From the NCBI GenBank assembly GCA_947461985.1, contig CANHNT010000002.1, forward strand, positions 1 to 21,594: DNA of 21,594 bases, read 5' to 3'. Positions 7,935-15,529 of this stretch are shown here, piece after piece. Position 1 is the first letter of the stretch. The number at the start of each line of letters is the position of its first letter. Origin of the DNA: Bacteroidota bacterium. Lineage in GTDB: Bacteria > Bacteroidota > Bacteroidia > Chitinophagales > Chitinophagaceae. A program made the position numbers and the translations under genes. The notes beneath the pieces were generated by a model. The model was not told where the DNA came from. It searched no databases and saw only the letters and a program-made list of their open reading frames with translations.

Positions 7935-9500
7935 TTATGAACTACAAGAAAGCATAGAGCAGCCTGCTTTATGTCTTGCCCAATCAGGTCTTTTAGCAAA
8001 CCATTTTTCATTTTCAGGCTGTTCCTCATAGGGTTTTTTGAGTAGCTCATAGAGCTCATCTATTAAATTATAATTCCCTTCGTTTGCGTCCTCAATAGCA
8101 AGTTGCGCCATGTAATTTCTCAACACATATTTAGGATTGATTTCATTCATTGACGCTTTTTTATTTGCTTCATTTTGAGTTTCTAAACGGAGTCTGTTCA
8201 CATATTTTTCAATCCAAATTTTCCATTGAGTATAAATATTTCCATTTAAATAATCATCTAAATAAAAAGCCGATTGAATACATTTGAAATTTTCATCTAC
8301 CGAAAAATTCGTAGAAAAATTGGCTAAGTTTCTAAAGAAAATGGGCATGTCGGTTTCTACTAGTTGTAATGTAGATTCTAATTCTTCAATCAGTTGAAAA
8401 TCATTTTCTTGTTCGTTTTCTAAACCTAATTTTTGCATCATCATTATTTGATAAGCCTCATTGTATTGTTTTGGAAATGCTTGTAAAATTTCTTCAAACG
8501 CTTTTGCATCTTCAACTAAAGGATAAATTGCATTGGCTAATTTATACAAATTCCATAAAGCAATATTGCCTTGTTGGCCAAACTGATACCGTTTGTGTTG
8601 ACTGTCGGTCGTGTTTGGAGTCCAAGTTGGGTCGTAGTTTTCTAGCCAGCCATAAGGCCCATAGTCAATGGTATTACCAATAATAGACATATTGTCGGTA
8701 TTCATTACGCCATGTACAAATCCAACTCGTTGCCAATCAATAATCATTTTCAAGGTTCGTTCAGCAACACATTTTAGAAGTTCAACATATCGTTCTTTTT
8801 CGGTTGATTTTATTTCTGAATAAAAATGTCGGATGGTATAATCGGCTAATAATTTTAAATTTTTCGTGTCTTGTCGTGATGCTAAAATTTCAAAATTGCC
8901 AAAGCGAATAAAGCTTTCCGAAACTCGGCATACAATTGCACCTTTTTCATAAGCAGGATGCCCATCATACAACATGTCTCTTACCACATCATCTCCACTT
9001 AATATTAATGACAATGAACGAGTAGTAGATACGCCTAAATAAAACATGGCTTCGCTGCATAAATGTTCTCGAATAGAAGAACGTAACACAGCCAAACCAT
9101 CAGCAGTTCGTGAGTATGGCGTTGCACCAGAACCTTTTAATTGCAATGCAAAATGTTGGTTGTTGTAATTTAGTTCAAATAAATTAATAGCTCGTCCGTC
9201 ACCTAATTGACCAGCCCAATTTCCAAACTGATGACCACCATAACACATGGCAAAAGGTTTTGTATTTTCATATATTTTTTTACCAGAAAATACATTCAAA
9301 AAGTCTTCCGATTGACTATCTTTTTCAGAAATTCCTAACAAAGAAGCCACCTCTTTTATTGCATGAATTAAAACAGGATTTTTGGGAATGGTTGGTTTTA
9401 CAAACGAAAAACAAGCCTCAAAAACTTGTCGTCTTGCGTTTTCTAAAACTGCATCAGCAGGTAATTCTTTAGTAAAGGTATCGTGAATGTTGAGTTTCAT
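7935..9500 (-). CDS. selO: SelO/YdiU-family protein adenylyltransferase (AMPylator)
   Basis: Pseudokinase-fold enzyme; characterised SelO proteins transfer AMP from ATP to protein Ser/Thr/Tyr residues and are linked to oxidative stress. With the ATG at 9500 the protein has 521 residues beginning MKLNIHDTFTKELPAD, the normal SelO N-terminus. The open frame extends to a TTG at 9611, but that would overlap the YkuK gene and add an unrelated sequence. Motifs are YGGHQFGNWAGQLGDGRA (87-104), LKGSGATPYSR (121-131), R140/E145 in RSSIREH, and the metal/nucleotide-binding GVMNTDNMS (N270) with D279 in IDYGPYGW. The C-terminus ends SCSS, with Cys519 (TGT) where some eukaryotic SelO proteins have selenocysteine; a second Cys lies at 514. 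It follows the YkuK-like gene by 46 bases. Confidence 0.95.
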   Translation of the reverse strand: MKLNIHDTFTKELPADAVLENARRQVFEACFSFVKPTIPKNPVLIHAIKEVASLLGISEKDSQSEDFLNVFSGKKIYENTKPFAMCYGGHQFGNWAGQLGDGRAINLFELNYNNQHFALQLKGSGATPYSRTADGLAVLRSSIREHLCSEAMFYLGVSTTRSLSLILSGDDVVRDMLYDGHPAYEKGAIVCRVSESFIRFGNFEILASRQDTKNLKLLADYTIRHFYSEIKSTEKERYVELLKCVAERTLKMIIDWQRVGFVHGVMNTDNMSIIGNTIDYGPYGWLENYDPTWTPNTTDSQHKRYQFGQQGNIALWNLYKLANAIYPLVEDAKAFEEILQAFPKQYNEAYQIMMMQKLGLENEQENDFQLIEELESTLQLVETDMPIFFRNLANFSTNFSVDENFKCIQSAFYLDDYLNGNIYTQWKIWIEKYVNRLRLETQNEANKKASMNEINPKYVLRNYMAQLAIEDANEGNYNLIDELYELLKKPYEEQPENEKWFAKRPDWARHKAGCSMLSCSS

Positions 9501-9509
9501 ATTTCTTTG

Positions 9510-9517
9510 CAAAAATA
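9510..9517 (-). promoter_or_regulatory. Candidate -7 box (TATTTTTG) of selO
   Basis: An exact TAnnTTTG match on the minus strand, 9 bases before the ATG at 9500, in the 46-base gap between the YkuK-like gene and selO. It would give a near-leaderless selO transcript independent of the upstream promoter. No -33 TTG is seen. Confidence 0.4.
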
Positions 9518-9546
9518 CAATGAAACTAAAAATTTTATTTAAAAAT

Positions 9547-10020
9547 TTAATGTACCATTTTATTTGCACAACTTGAGCTTGCAAATGCTTCGGGCTTGGC
9601 TTTAAATGCAAACCCCATTCCTAAAATATAACCAGTGGCTTCACTTAATGCCACATTACTTTTAAATTGTGGGTTGGTATTTATGTCGGCATGTACTTCC
9701 ATATCTACATCATATAATGTAAATAATTCACACAGTTCGTAGGCAATTTCTATACTTTTTGAAACCTCCATAATCATTCTTTCTTTGATGGAATAGTTTA
9801 TGGTAGATTGCTCATTGTGAATGAGCATAAACCCACCTTTTCCTTCTCTTAAAAAAACAATAACGGTTGCAAATTCGGTGTAACTTCCTTTTACTTGTGA
9901 GTCTGTTCCTATGCAAACTTTCAGTTTGTTTCCTAACTCGTGTTCTCTAATAATAATTTTTTCTACTGAGAATTTTATAGGTTCTTCTATGGATTGACCG
10001 TTAAAATTACGCCACATCAT
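9547..10020 (-). CDS. YkuK-like (DUF458) ribonuclease H-fold protein
   Basis: A protein of 157 residues of the DUF458/YkuK family, predicted to have a ribonuclease H-like fold; no activity is firmly established. Visible family blocks are VCIGTDSQVKGSYTEFATVIV (from 35, with D40), the YSIKERMIMEVSKSIEIA helix (about 76-93), VHADINTNPQFKSNVALSEATGYILGMGF (109-137, with D112 and E127), and the C-terminal KPEAFASSSCANKMVH. The acidic residues D40, D112 and E127 could bind metal, but that is inference. The start is one of two tandem ATGs at 10020/10017; the first is taken. It is the first gene of the probable operon with selO and the GxxExxY gene, behind a complex upstream region (10075-10214). 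Confidence 0.88.
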   Translation of the reverse strand: MMWRNFNGQSIEEPIKFSVEKIIIREHELGNKLKVCIGTDSQVKGSYTEFATVIVFLREGKGGFMLIHNEQSTINYSIKERMIMEVSKSIEIAYELCELFTLYDVDMEVHADINTNPQFKSNVALSEATGYILGMGFAFKAKPEAFASSSCANKMVH

Positions 10021-10074
10021 AATTATAAATTTTTAGTTGATAGGTTAAATTTACGAATGAGTTTTGTTAACGAT

Positions 10075-10104
10075 CAAATATAAATAATACCAAATTGTGA
10101 ACAA
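10075..10104 (-). promoter_or_regulatory. Two-part Bacteroidota promoter of the YkuK-selO operon
   Basis: On the minus strand a TTG (10104-10102) lies 19 bases before an exact -7 box TATATTTG (10082-10075). This is the only box in the window with a -33 TTG at a plausible distance. The leader would be about 50 bases. The -33 element lies inside the first ATTGT-GA-ACAAT palindrome, so a protein bound there could block or assist polymerase. Confidence 0.5.
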
Positions 10105-10105
10105 T
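10094..10105. promoter_or_regulatory. Palindrome ATTGTGAACAAT, copy 1 (possible operator)
   Basis: Five-base inverted arms ATTGT/ACAAT around a 2-base centre. An identical 12-mer occurs at 10203-10214. This copy covers the predicted -33 element of the operon promoter. The binding factor is unknown. Confidence 0.4.
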
Positions 10106-10118
10106 CTAGCATAACTAA

Positions 10119-10157
10119 CAAAAGATAGTTATCAATGACACAAAAGATTCAAAAGAT
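10119..10157 (+). repeat. Three CAAAAGAT repeats with short dyads
   Basis: CAAAAGAT occurs at 10119-10126, 10141-10148 and 10150-10157; the last two are tandem with a 9-base period. Small dyads overlap or adjoin them: GATA-GT-TATC near 10124 and AGATA-AAT-TATCT near 10154. Together with the two palindromes, this makes the 214-base gap look regulatory rather than empty. Confidence 0.4.
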
Positions 10158-10202
10158 AAATTATCTATGAAAGTGGAAACGTTGAAGCGCAATGTAAACT
10201 TG

Positions 10203-10214
10203 ATTGTGAACAAT
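10203..10214. promoter_or_regulatory. Palindrome ATTGTGAACAAT, copy 2 (possible operator)
   Basis: Identical to the copy at 10094-10105, 109 bases away in the same orientation and 20 bases beyond the end of the CoA-binding gene. It might be a distal operator allowing looping, which is inference. Confidence 0.35.
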
Positions 10215-10234
10215 TTTTAATTTAATAAATTCAA

Positions 10235-10600
10235 TTACCACATACCATTAATCAATAGCGCAATGGTGCAGCCTTTTATTACTTTAATATGATGTTGACG
10301 AGCTAATTCTTCTAATTCTGGATTGTCTGTTTCAGGATTAAAAATAATTCGTTTAGGACGAAGCGCGAAAATAAACGCGTAACATGATTTTTGTTTTAAT
10401 GGGCTATAAAATATAGAGATTGTTTCAGCCTCTGTTAATGTTTCAGAAAAATCATGAATTTTAATATGTCCAATATTTCCTTTTTGTTCGTTCAAAGCAT
10501 AAATGTTATATCCTCTATTATATAACAATTTTGTGGCAGCATAGCTGGCTTTTTCTTTATTTTCTGATGCGCCTAAAATCACAATTCTGTCTTGATTCAT
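10235..10600 (-). CDS. CoA-binding domain protein (Rossmann fold, YccU-like)
   Basis: A single-domain protein of 121 residues from the ATG at 10600. It starts MNQDRIVILGASENKEKAS, the usual N-terminus of the CoA_binding_2 family with a glycine-containing nucleotide loop (ILGAS), and continues through alternating beta-alpha units to a conserved C-terminal VIKGCTIALLINGMW block. The frame extends to a TTG at 10648, but those 16 extra residues (MALGLHS...) have no family counterpart, so the ATG is preferred. The family probably binds coenzyme A or a related nucleotide; its physiological role is not settled. It follows the beta-CASP hydrolase by 95 bases that contain an AT-only palindrome near 10665-10679 and no clear promoter. 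Confidence 0.85.
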   Translation of the reverse strand: MNQDRIVILGASENKEKASYAATKLLYNRGYNIYALNEQKGNIGHIKIHDFSETLTEAETISIFYSPLKQKSCYAFIFALRPKRIIFNPETDNPELEELARQHHIKVIKGCTIALLINGMW

Positions 10601-10695
10601 GTTTACTTTAAATATCTTAAGATAGATAGAATGCAAACCAAGTGCCAAAAAATTAAAATATATTTATTTTTTAAAAATATAAAATAAGTTAATCA

Positions 10696-12099
10696 TTATT
10701 CTAAGTTAAACACTTGATGTCTATTCGGTATTTCTACATCCTTAAACCCTTTTTTTAGTAATCGGTTTCTAAATTCTTCTTGCACATCATATTCGCCATG
10801 TACTATAAATAATGACTTCACTAGTGACGGATTTTGACAAGCAATAAATTGGCATAAATCATCATAATCGCCATGCGCACTCATGCTTCTAATTGAGGCG
10901 ACATTTGCTTTTACTTGAAACTCTTCTCTGTAAATTTTGACCTCTTTTTCACCCCTCATTAATTTGGCTCCTAAAGAATGATATTCACAAAAACCAACCA
11001 TTAATATGGTATTTCGAGGATTTTCAATATTATTAGCAATATGATGTTTTATTCTTCCTGCTTCTGCCATGCCTGATGCAGAAATAATAACCATGGGTTC
11101 TTTTTTATTATTTAAGCGTTTAGAATCTTCCACATCGGTAATCATGTGCAATCCTTTAAACTCAAAAGGATATTTATCTTCTTTCATTAAATGCACTACT
11201 TGTTTATTGTAAAGTTCGGCATGGCGTTTAATAATTTCGGTTGTTTTAACAGACAATGGGCTGTCTACATAATAATTCAAATCTGGTAATCGGCCCTCTA
11301 ATTCTAATTTGTTTAAAGCAAATAAGATTTCTTGCGTTCTGCCTACGCTAAAAGCCGGAATAATTAATTTTCCTTTGTTTTCGATACAAGTTTCTTGAAT
11401 GTAATTCAGTAACTTTTCATCCGTATTGGCAAAATCTTCATGCAATGAATTTCCATAAGTACTTTCTAAAATTATATAATCCGACTGAGGAAATTCTTCT
11501 GGAGAACGGAGTATAACATCTCTGTATCGTCCAACATCGCCACTAAATGTTATAGTCGTTTCTTTTCCATTTTCTTTTATTGTAACATGAACAGCGGCAC
11601 TCCCTAGAATATGTCCCGTATCTGTATAATGAAATGAAATATCGTCGTCTATTTTAATAACTTCACCATAAGGCACTTTTTCAAATAATGGGAAAACATT
11701 GTTGGCATCAGCAATGGTATAAAGTGGTGAAATAAGAGGGAGTCCTTTGGCAATTCTTCTTTTGTTCACAAAGGCAACATCAGCCCCCTGTATAAAGGCT
11801 GAATCTAGCAATAAAATGGTTGTTAAATCGGCTGTTGCAGGTGTACAAAATATTTTCCCTTGATAGCCTTCTTTCACCAATTTGGGTAATAAGCCCGAAT
11901 GGTCAATATGAGCGTGAGAGAGAATCATATAGGTAATTTCTTGAGGATCAAAACCAAAATGCTGATTATGCGCTAAGGTTTCGGTACCTAATCCTTGAAA
12001 AAGACCACAATCTAAAAGAATTTTTTTGCCATTATTTAAATGAATAATGTGTTTTGATCCGGTTACTGTTCTTGCTGCTCCGTGAAATGAAATTTTCAT
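10696..12099 (-). CDS. beta-CASP metallo-beta-lactamase-fold RNA hydrolase
   Basis: Predicted zinc-dependent ribonuclease of the CPSF73/YSH1-like beta-CASP family, 467 residues, cytoplasmic. Metal-binding motifs are intact: SHAHIDH (H62, H64, D66, H67), GHILGSA with H163, and FSGDVGR with D188. The beta-CASP inserts follow: motif A around LESTYGN (E212), the PAFSVGRTQEIL segment (249-259), YVDSPLSVKTT (277-287), motif B SASGMAEAGRIKHH (H352/H353) and motif C SAHGDYD (H409). The usual GTLGR-type loop after motif B is here VGFCEYHSLGAKL (368-380), a local variation. It is the first gene of a possible pair with the CoA-binding gene and divergent from the lipoprotein cluster at 12244. The specific RNA target is unknown. 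Confidence 0.92.
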   Translation of the reverse strand: MKISFHGAARTVTGSKHIIHLNNGKKILLDCGLFQGLGTETLAHNQHFGFDPQEITYMILSHAHIDHSGLLPKLVKEGYQGKIFCTPATADLTTILLLDSAFIQGADVAFVNKRRIAKGLPLISPLYTIADANNVFPLFEKVPYGEVIKIDDDISFHYTDTGHILGSAAVHVTIKENGKETTITFSGDVGRYRDVILRSPEEFPQSDYIILESTYGNSLHEDFANTDEKLLNYIQETCIENKGKLIIPAFSVGRTQEILFALNKLELEGRLPDLNYYVDSPLSVKTTEIIKRHAELYNKQVVHLMKEDKYPFEFKGLHMITDVEDSKRLNNKKEPMVIISASGMAEAGRIKHHIANNIENPRNTILMVGFCEYHSLGAKLMRGEKEVKIYREEFQVKANVASIRSMSAHGDYDDLCQFIACQNPSLVKSLFIVHGEYDVQEEFRNRLLKKGFKDVEIPNRHQVFNLE

Positions 12100-12243
12100 A
12101 TTTGATATTTTTAAGTTAAAATCTAACGAATTATAGTATATTAGCGTCTAGTTTGAGGTGAAGATAGATGAATTTGTAAAAAGATAAAGTTACATACTTA
12201 AATTTTATATTTTAAATTCATTTATACTAAAATAAAAATTTAT

Positions 12244-13281
12244 ATGAAAATTGTACAAAGTATTTTAATATTATTGATTGTGATTGTTGGGATAAGCAGT
12301 TGTAAAAAATACAATCAAATAGATAATGGCTCTACCGTAAAAACGCCCTACTCACTTTATATAGGAGGCTATAATGGCACATTAAAAAAAACAAATGATG
12401 CACTTTATTTTAGCACATTATTTTACACTGACAATTCGATGATTCGTCAAATAGTAATAGCAGACAGCGTTGTTAGTTGCATAAAACAAAATTTTTATTA
12501 TAGTAAAGACGATGGGAAATATTTACAACTGAGTAGTAATTTTGATAAAGTAAGAAAGTCATTAACTGCAAAAGATTCTTTTTATAACTATTTTATCCCA
12601 AATGTATCTTGTTACAACGACAATGATTTAACTGTTTATTTATGTACCGAGTCAGGAATTAGATTCAGCAAGGATTTTGGAAAATCATTTACTGCAGATA
12701 ATAATTGGGCAGCAACTCCGGATTTACCTCGTTCAATAACTCGTACAAATAATTTAGATTTATATGCAATGAAAGGAGATACATTGTATGAAAGAAAACA
12801 ATCTGTACCGCCAAGTGGATGGAATCCTTGGACACAAGTAGTTGCCGTTGCCCCAAATACATTACCAATAAATAACAGTTGGTATATCACCCATTCTCAT
12901 GATAGCTTGTTCGCTATTGATTTTAAAGGAAATCAAGGCGTTTATTTTAGTGCTGATAAAGGATTAAATTGGAATGTAGGGAAACAATTATTGCCGAATA
13001 CCCATGAAATATTATTCGGAAAAGAAGTATTTGGTAAATTTTACATTGGTTTAGATAGTGCTGGGTTATTTAGCTTCAGTGGAAATCAATTTAAATCGAT
13101 TGGTAAAGGAATTCCTTGGTATGCTAAAGTGAGTGATATAATTGGCAAAACAGTTAGATACAGAACAGATGCTACCAGAAACTATTGGTTTTGTGCTACT
13201 GACCAAGGTTTATATATCAGTGAAACCGATGGCACTGATTGGAAATTGGTACTTCCAGGACAGTGGAGTACACTACGTTAA
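12244..13281 (+). CDS. Lipoprotein with Asp-box (BNR/sortilin-like) repeats
   Basis: Exported lipoprotein of 345 residues. The hydrophobic signal ends in a lipobox, GISSC, with Cys20 as the lipidated residue. The mature part contains four Asp-box-like turns: YSKDDGKYL (about S87), FSKDFGKSF (S142), the perfect S-x-D-x-G-x-x-W in FSADKGLNW (S236-W243), and ISETDGTDW (S326). Such turns recur in beta-propellers of the sialidase, sortilin (VPS10) and photosystem-assembly types. No sialidase catalytic arginine pattern is evident, so a binding or structural role is more likely than an enzyme. It is the first gene of a close forward run, with the next gene 21 bases downstream. The 144-base divergent gap upstream contains only near-matches to the -7 box. 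Confidence 0.82.
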   Translation: MKIVQSILILLIVIVGISSCKKYNQIDNGSTVKTPYSLYIGGYNGTLKKTNDALYFSTLFYTDNSMIRQIVIADSVVSCIKQNFYYSKDDGKYLQLSSNFDKVRKSLTAKDSFYNYFIPNVSCYNDNDLTVYLCTESGIRFSKDFGKSFTADNNWAATPDLPRSITRTNNLDLYAMKGDTLYERKQSVPPSGWNPWTQVVAVAPNTLPINNSWYITHSHDSLFAIDFKGNQGVYFSADKGLNWNVGKQLLPNTHEILFGKEVFGKFYIGLDSAGLFSFSGNQFKSIGKGIPWYAKVSDIIGKTVRYRTDATRNYWFCATDQGLYISETDGTDWKLVLPGQWSTLR

Positions 13282-13302
13282 CGATATTTTCGTTTAGTAG
13301 TT

Positions 13303-14097
13303 ATGAAAGTTATTATTACAGCATTTTTTTTTCTATTTTCTCTATTTAGCAGGGCAAATGATTCATTGGTATTAGTGAAATCAATACCCATTGAAGCTCG
13401 ATTATTTACAACAGACTTGCTAGGCAATTGCTATGTGGTTAAAGAAAATAATTTTTTAATAAAATATAATTCATTAGGCGATAGTGTTGCACAATTTAAT
13501 GAAGTAAAAAAAGGGAAAGTAACACAAATAGATGCCACCAATCCTTTACGGGTACTATTATATTATGCCGATTTTAATCAAATAATTATTTTAGACAATA
13601 TGCTTTCAAAAAAAAATGTATTGAAACTAAACACGATAGGCATTTTTAATGCGCCTTGTATTGCCAATTCTATTGATGGGAATATTTGGGTCTATGATCA
13701 ATCGTCAAATAATTTATTAAAATTAGACAATCAATTAGCCTTGTTGTCGACAAGTAATTTGAGAAACTTTTTTTCAAAGTCCATTGATCCAATATATATG
13801 GTAGAACAAGAGCGCAATTTGTTTATTGTCGATACTGTACAAGGTATTTTTAGGTTCGATTTATATGGTTTTTATAATACAACCTATCATTTTAAAACCA
13901 AAGAAGTACAATATTTTAATGGATATTTGGTTTATCAACAAATGCCTTCTTTATTTTCATATCAAACACAAACCATTTCAGAAAAAAAAATTTTACTACC
14001 CAATCCAGCATCAATTGTGCAAGTAAGAATAGAAAGAAATAAACTATTTATACTTCGTAAAAACACTTTAGAAATTTATGATTTAATTCAATCATAA
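13303..14097 (+). CDS. Secreted beta-propeller-like protein, conserved hypothetical
   Basis: A protein of 264 residues with a signal peptide (MKVIITAFFFLFSLFSRAN) and no lipobox, so it is probably periplasmic. The body is a series of short beta-rich repeats of the kind seen in NHL/YVTN-type propellers: LLGNCYVVKENNFLIKYN, LLYYADFNQIIILDN, DGNIWVYDQSSNNLLKLDN, ERNLFIVDTVQGIFRFD and NKLFILRKNTLEIYDL. The segment DATNPLRVLLYYADFNQIIILDN is characteristic of a Bacteroidota-restricted family I recognise only as uncharacterised. It lies between the Asp-box lipoprotein and the one-POTRA barrel, so an accessory role to the barrel is a reasonable inference. A near-match -7 box (TATTTTCG, 13285-13292) lies 10 bases before the start. 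Confidence 0.75.
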   Translation: MKVIITAFFFLFSLFSRANDSLVLVKSIPIEARLFTTDLLGNCYVVKENNFLIKYNSLGDSVAQFNEVKKGKVTQIDATNPLRVLLYYADFNQIIILDNMLSKKNVLKLNTIGIFNAPCIANSIDGNIWVYDQSSNNLLKLDNQLALLSTSNLRNFFSKSIDPIYMVEQERNLFIVDTVQGIFRFDLYGFYNTTYHFKTKEVQYFNGYLVYQQMPSLFSYQTQTISEKKILLPNPASIVQVRIERNKLFILRKNTLEIYDLIQS

Positions 14098-14103
14098 TCG
14101 GTT

Positions 14104-14111
14104 TATTTTTG
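14104..14111 (+). promoter_or_regulatory. Candidate -7 box (TATTTTTG) before the Omp85-like gene
   Basis: An exact TAnnTTTG match in the 25-base gap after the propeller gene, followed by CACTTCCTATT and the TTG start at 14123 (11 bases). The sequence TATTTTTGCAC is identical to that before the tolC-like gene. It suggests that the barrel gene and nadK can be transcribed independently. Confidence 0.4.
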
Positions 14112-14122
14112 CACTTCCTATT

Positions 14123-15526
14123 TTGAAAAAATATTTACTAAACATTCTCTTCATTTTTCCTTTTTTTTTGCAAGCGCAAAATAAAAGTACCATTTCATTT
14201 AATGTAAGTGAAATTCCTTATTCACATGTTCACATACGCAAAATCACTTTTTCGGGCAATAATATTACCAAAGAAAAAATTATTATTCGGGATATGAGCA
14301 TTCAAGAAAAAGACAGTATCCTAACTAAAAATTTAGAAGAAGAAATTATTTATAATCAAGAACGAATTCTTAATCTGCAATTGTTTGCAACTGTAAATTA
14401 TCAAGTAAACATTGTTGAAAAGGATACTATTGATATAAATTTTTCAGTAACAGAACTATTATATTGGATAGCTAAACCTATGTTTTCATTGGCAGACAGA
14501 AATTTTAATGTTTGGTTTAAAGAACAACATTTAGCCTTGAATAGAACCAATTATGGTGGAGAAATTACTCGAAAAAATTTTAGAGGACGGAATGAAGAAA
14601 TAATAACATCAGTTCAATTGGGGTATAATAAATTTTTCGGGTTTTCTTATAAAATTCCTTACATAGATAAAAATTTAAAACATGGGCTAGGCATTTCGGC
14701 ATCATACATGACAGGTCGAGAGGTGAATTATGAAACCAAAAAAAATAAATTATTGTTTTATAGAAACGATCAATATCCACATTTAAAAATACAAGGGAAG
14801 TTGCATTATTATTATAGAAGAAAATACACTACCATTCATGAAATTCAACTGAGCTATAATCATTATGAAATTACACAAGGGTTATTTGATAAAAATCCTG
14901 ATTATTTAGATGGTAAAACAAAAATAAAATATTTTGAATTAGCCTACATTCATCAATATAACAATACCAATGTAAGAATTTACCCAACCAAAGGATTGGA
15001 GATAAAGACTACCTTATTAAAAAGAGGTTTAGGAATAGATAACGATGTCAATCGGTTTGAATTAATTAATCAAACTTCATTTTTTCAGCCAATTTGGAAA
15101 AATATTTCAGCATCCTTCATTTTTAGGGGACGTTTTTCATCACCTCAGCATCAACCCTATTTATTTAATAGAGCATTAGGTTTTAAAAATGATTTTATTA
15201 GAGGCTACGAGTATTTTGTAATTGATGGAAGTCATTTCGCTTTATTGAGGGCTAACATTAGGTTCCGATTTGTAGATCAAGTAATTCATCAAAAAATAAT
15301 CAAATTGTCAAAATATATACCTATTCGAGTGTATGGTAAAATTTACAATGACATTGGATATGTTTATAACAAACATCCTGAAACGAGCTTTTTAAATAAT
15401 AAATTATTAGATGGGTATGGAGCAGGATTCGATATATTACTATCGTATTATTTAAAATTTAGAATAGAATATAGTTTTAATCATTTAAAACAAAAAGGAC
15501 TATTTTTACATGGTTCAAAAGAATAA
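14123..15526 (+). CDS. Omp85-family outer-membrane protein with a single POTRA domain (TTG start)
   Basis: BamA/TamA-superfamily outer-membrane barrel of 467 residues. A signal peptide (KKYLLNILFIFPFFLQAQ) begins at a TTG codon; no in-frame ATG precedes it that would keep the signal, so TTG is the likely start. One POTRA domain follows (about 36-115: ITFSGNNITKEKIIIRDM ... NFSVTE), then a barrel of about 350 residues. The barrel carries the IYPTKG turn (286-290), the Omp85 loop-6 signature FIRGY (R360-G361-Y362) and late strands GYGAGFDILL and YYLKFRIEYSFN. BamA has five POTRA domains and TamA three, so this is a minimal member, perhaps for translocating or inserting a specific substrate. The last 14 residues extend beyond the final strand. 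Its stop is 3 bases before nadK. Confidence 0.87.
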   Translation: MKKYLLNILFIFPFFLQAQNKSTISFNVSEIPYSHVHIRKITFSGNNITKEKIIIRDMSIQEKDSILTKNLEEEIIYNQERILNLQLFATVNYQVNIVEKDTIDINFSVTELLYWIAKPMFSLADRNFNVWFKEQHLALNRTNYGGEITRKNFRGRNEEIITSVQLGYNKFFGFSYKIPYIDKNLKHGLGISASYMTGREVNYETKKNKLLFYRNDQYPHLKIQGKLHYYYRRKYTTIHEIQLSYNHYEITQGLFDKNPDYLDGKTKIKYFELAYIHQYNNTNVRIYPTKGLEIKTTLLKRGLGIDNDVNRFELINQTSFFQPIWKNISASFIFRGRFSSPQHQPYLFNRALGFKNDFIRGYEYFVIDGSHFALLRANIRFRFVDQVIHQKIIKLSKYIPIRVYGKIYNDIGYVYNKHPETSFLNNKLLDGYGAGFDILLSYYLKFRIEYSFNHLKQKGLFLHGSKE

Positions 15527-15529
15527 GTT

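Noticed and set aside
9501..9611. 37-residue N-terminal extension of SelO from a TTG
   Set aside because: It would overlap the YkuK-like coding region, shows no family similarity, and the ATG at 9500 gives the standard SelO N-terminus with a -7 box just upstream.
10601..10648. 16-residue extension of the CoA-binding protein from a TTG
   Set aside because: The family begins near the ATG at 10600 (MNQDRIVILGAS) and the extension has no counterpart.
10665..10679. Palindrome TATTTTTTAAAAATA as a terminator of the beta-CASP gene
   Set aside because: It is AT-only with essentially no loop in a homopolymer-rich stretch; such sequences are expected by chance here.
12244..13281. Sialidase identity for the Asp-box lipoprotein
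   Set aside because: Asp-box turns occur in many propellers, and the arginine triad and other catalytic features of sialidases are not apparent.
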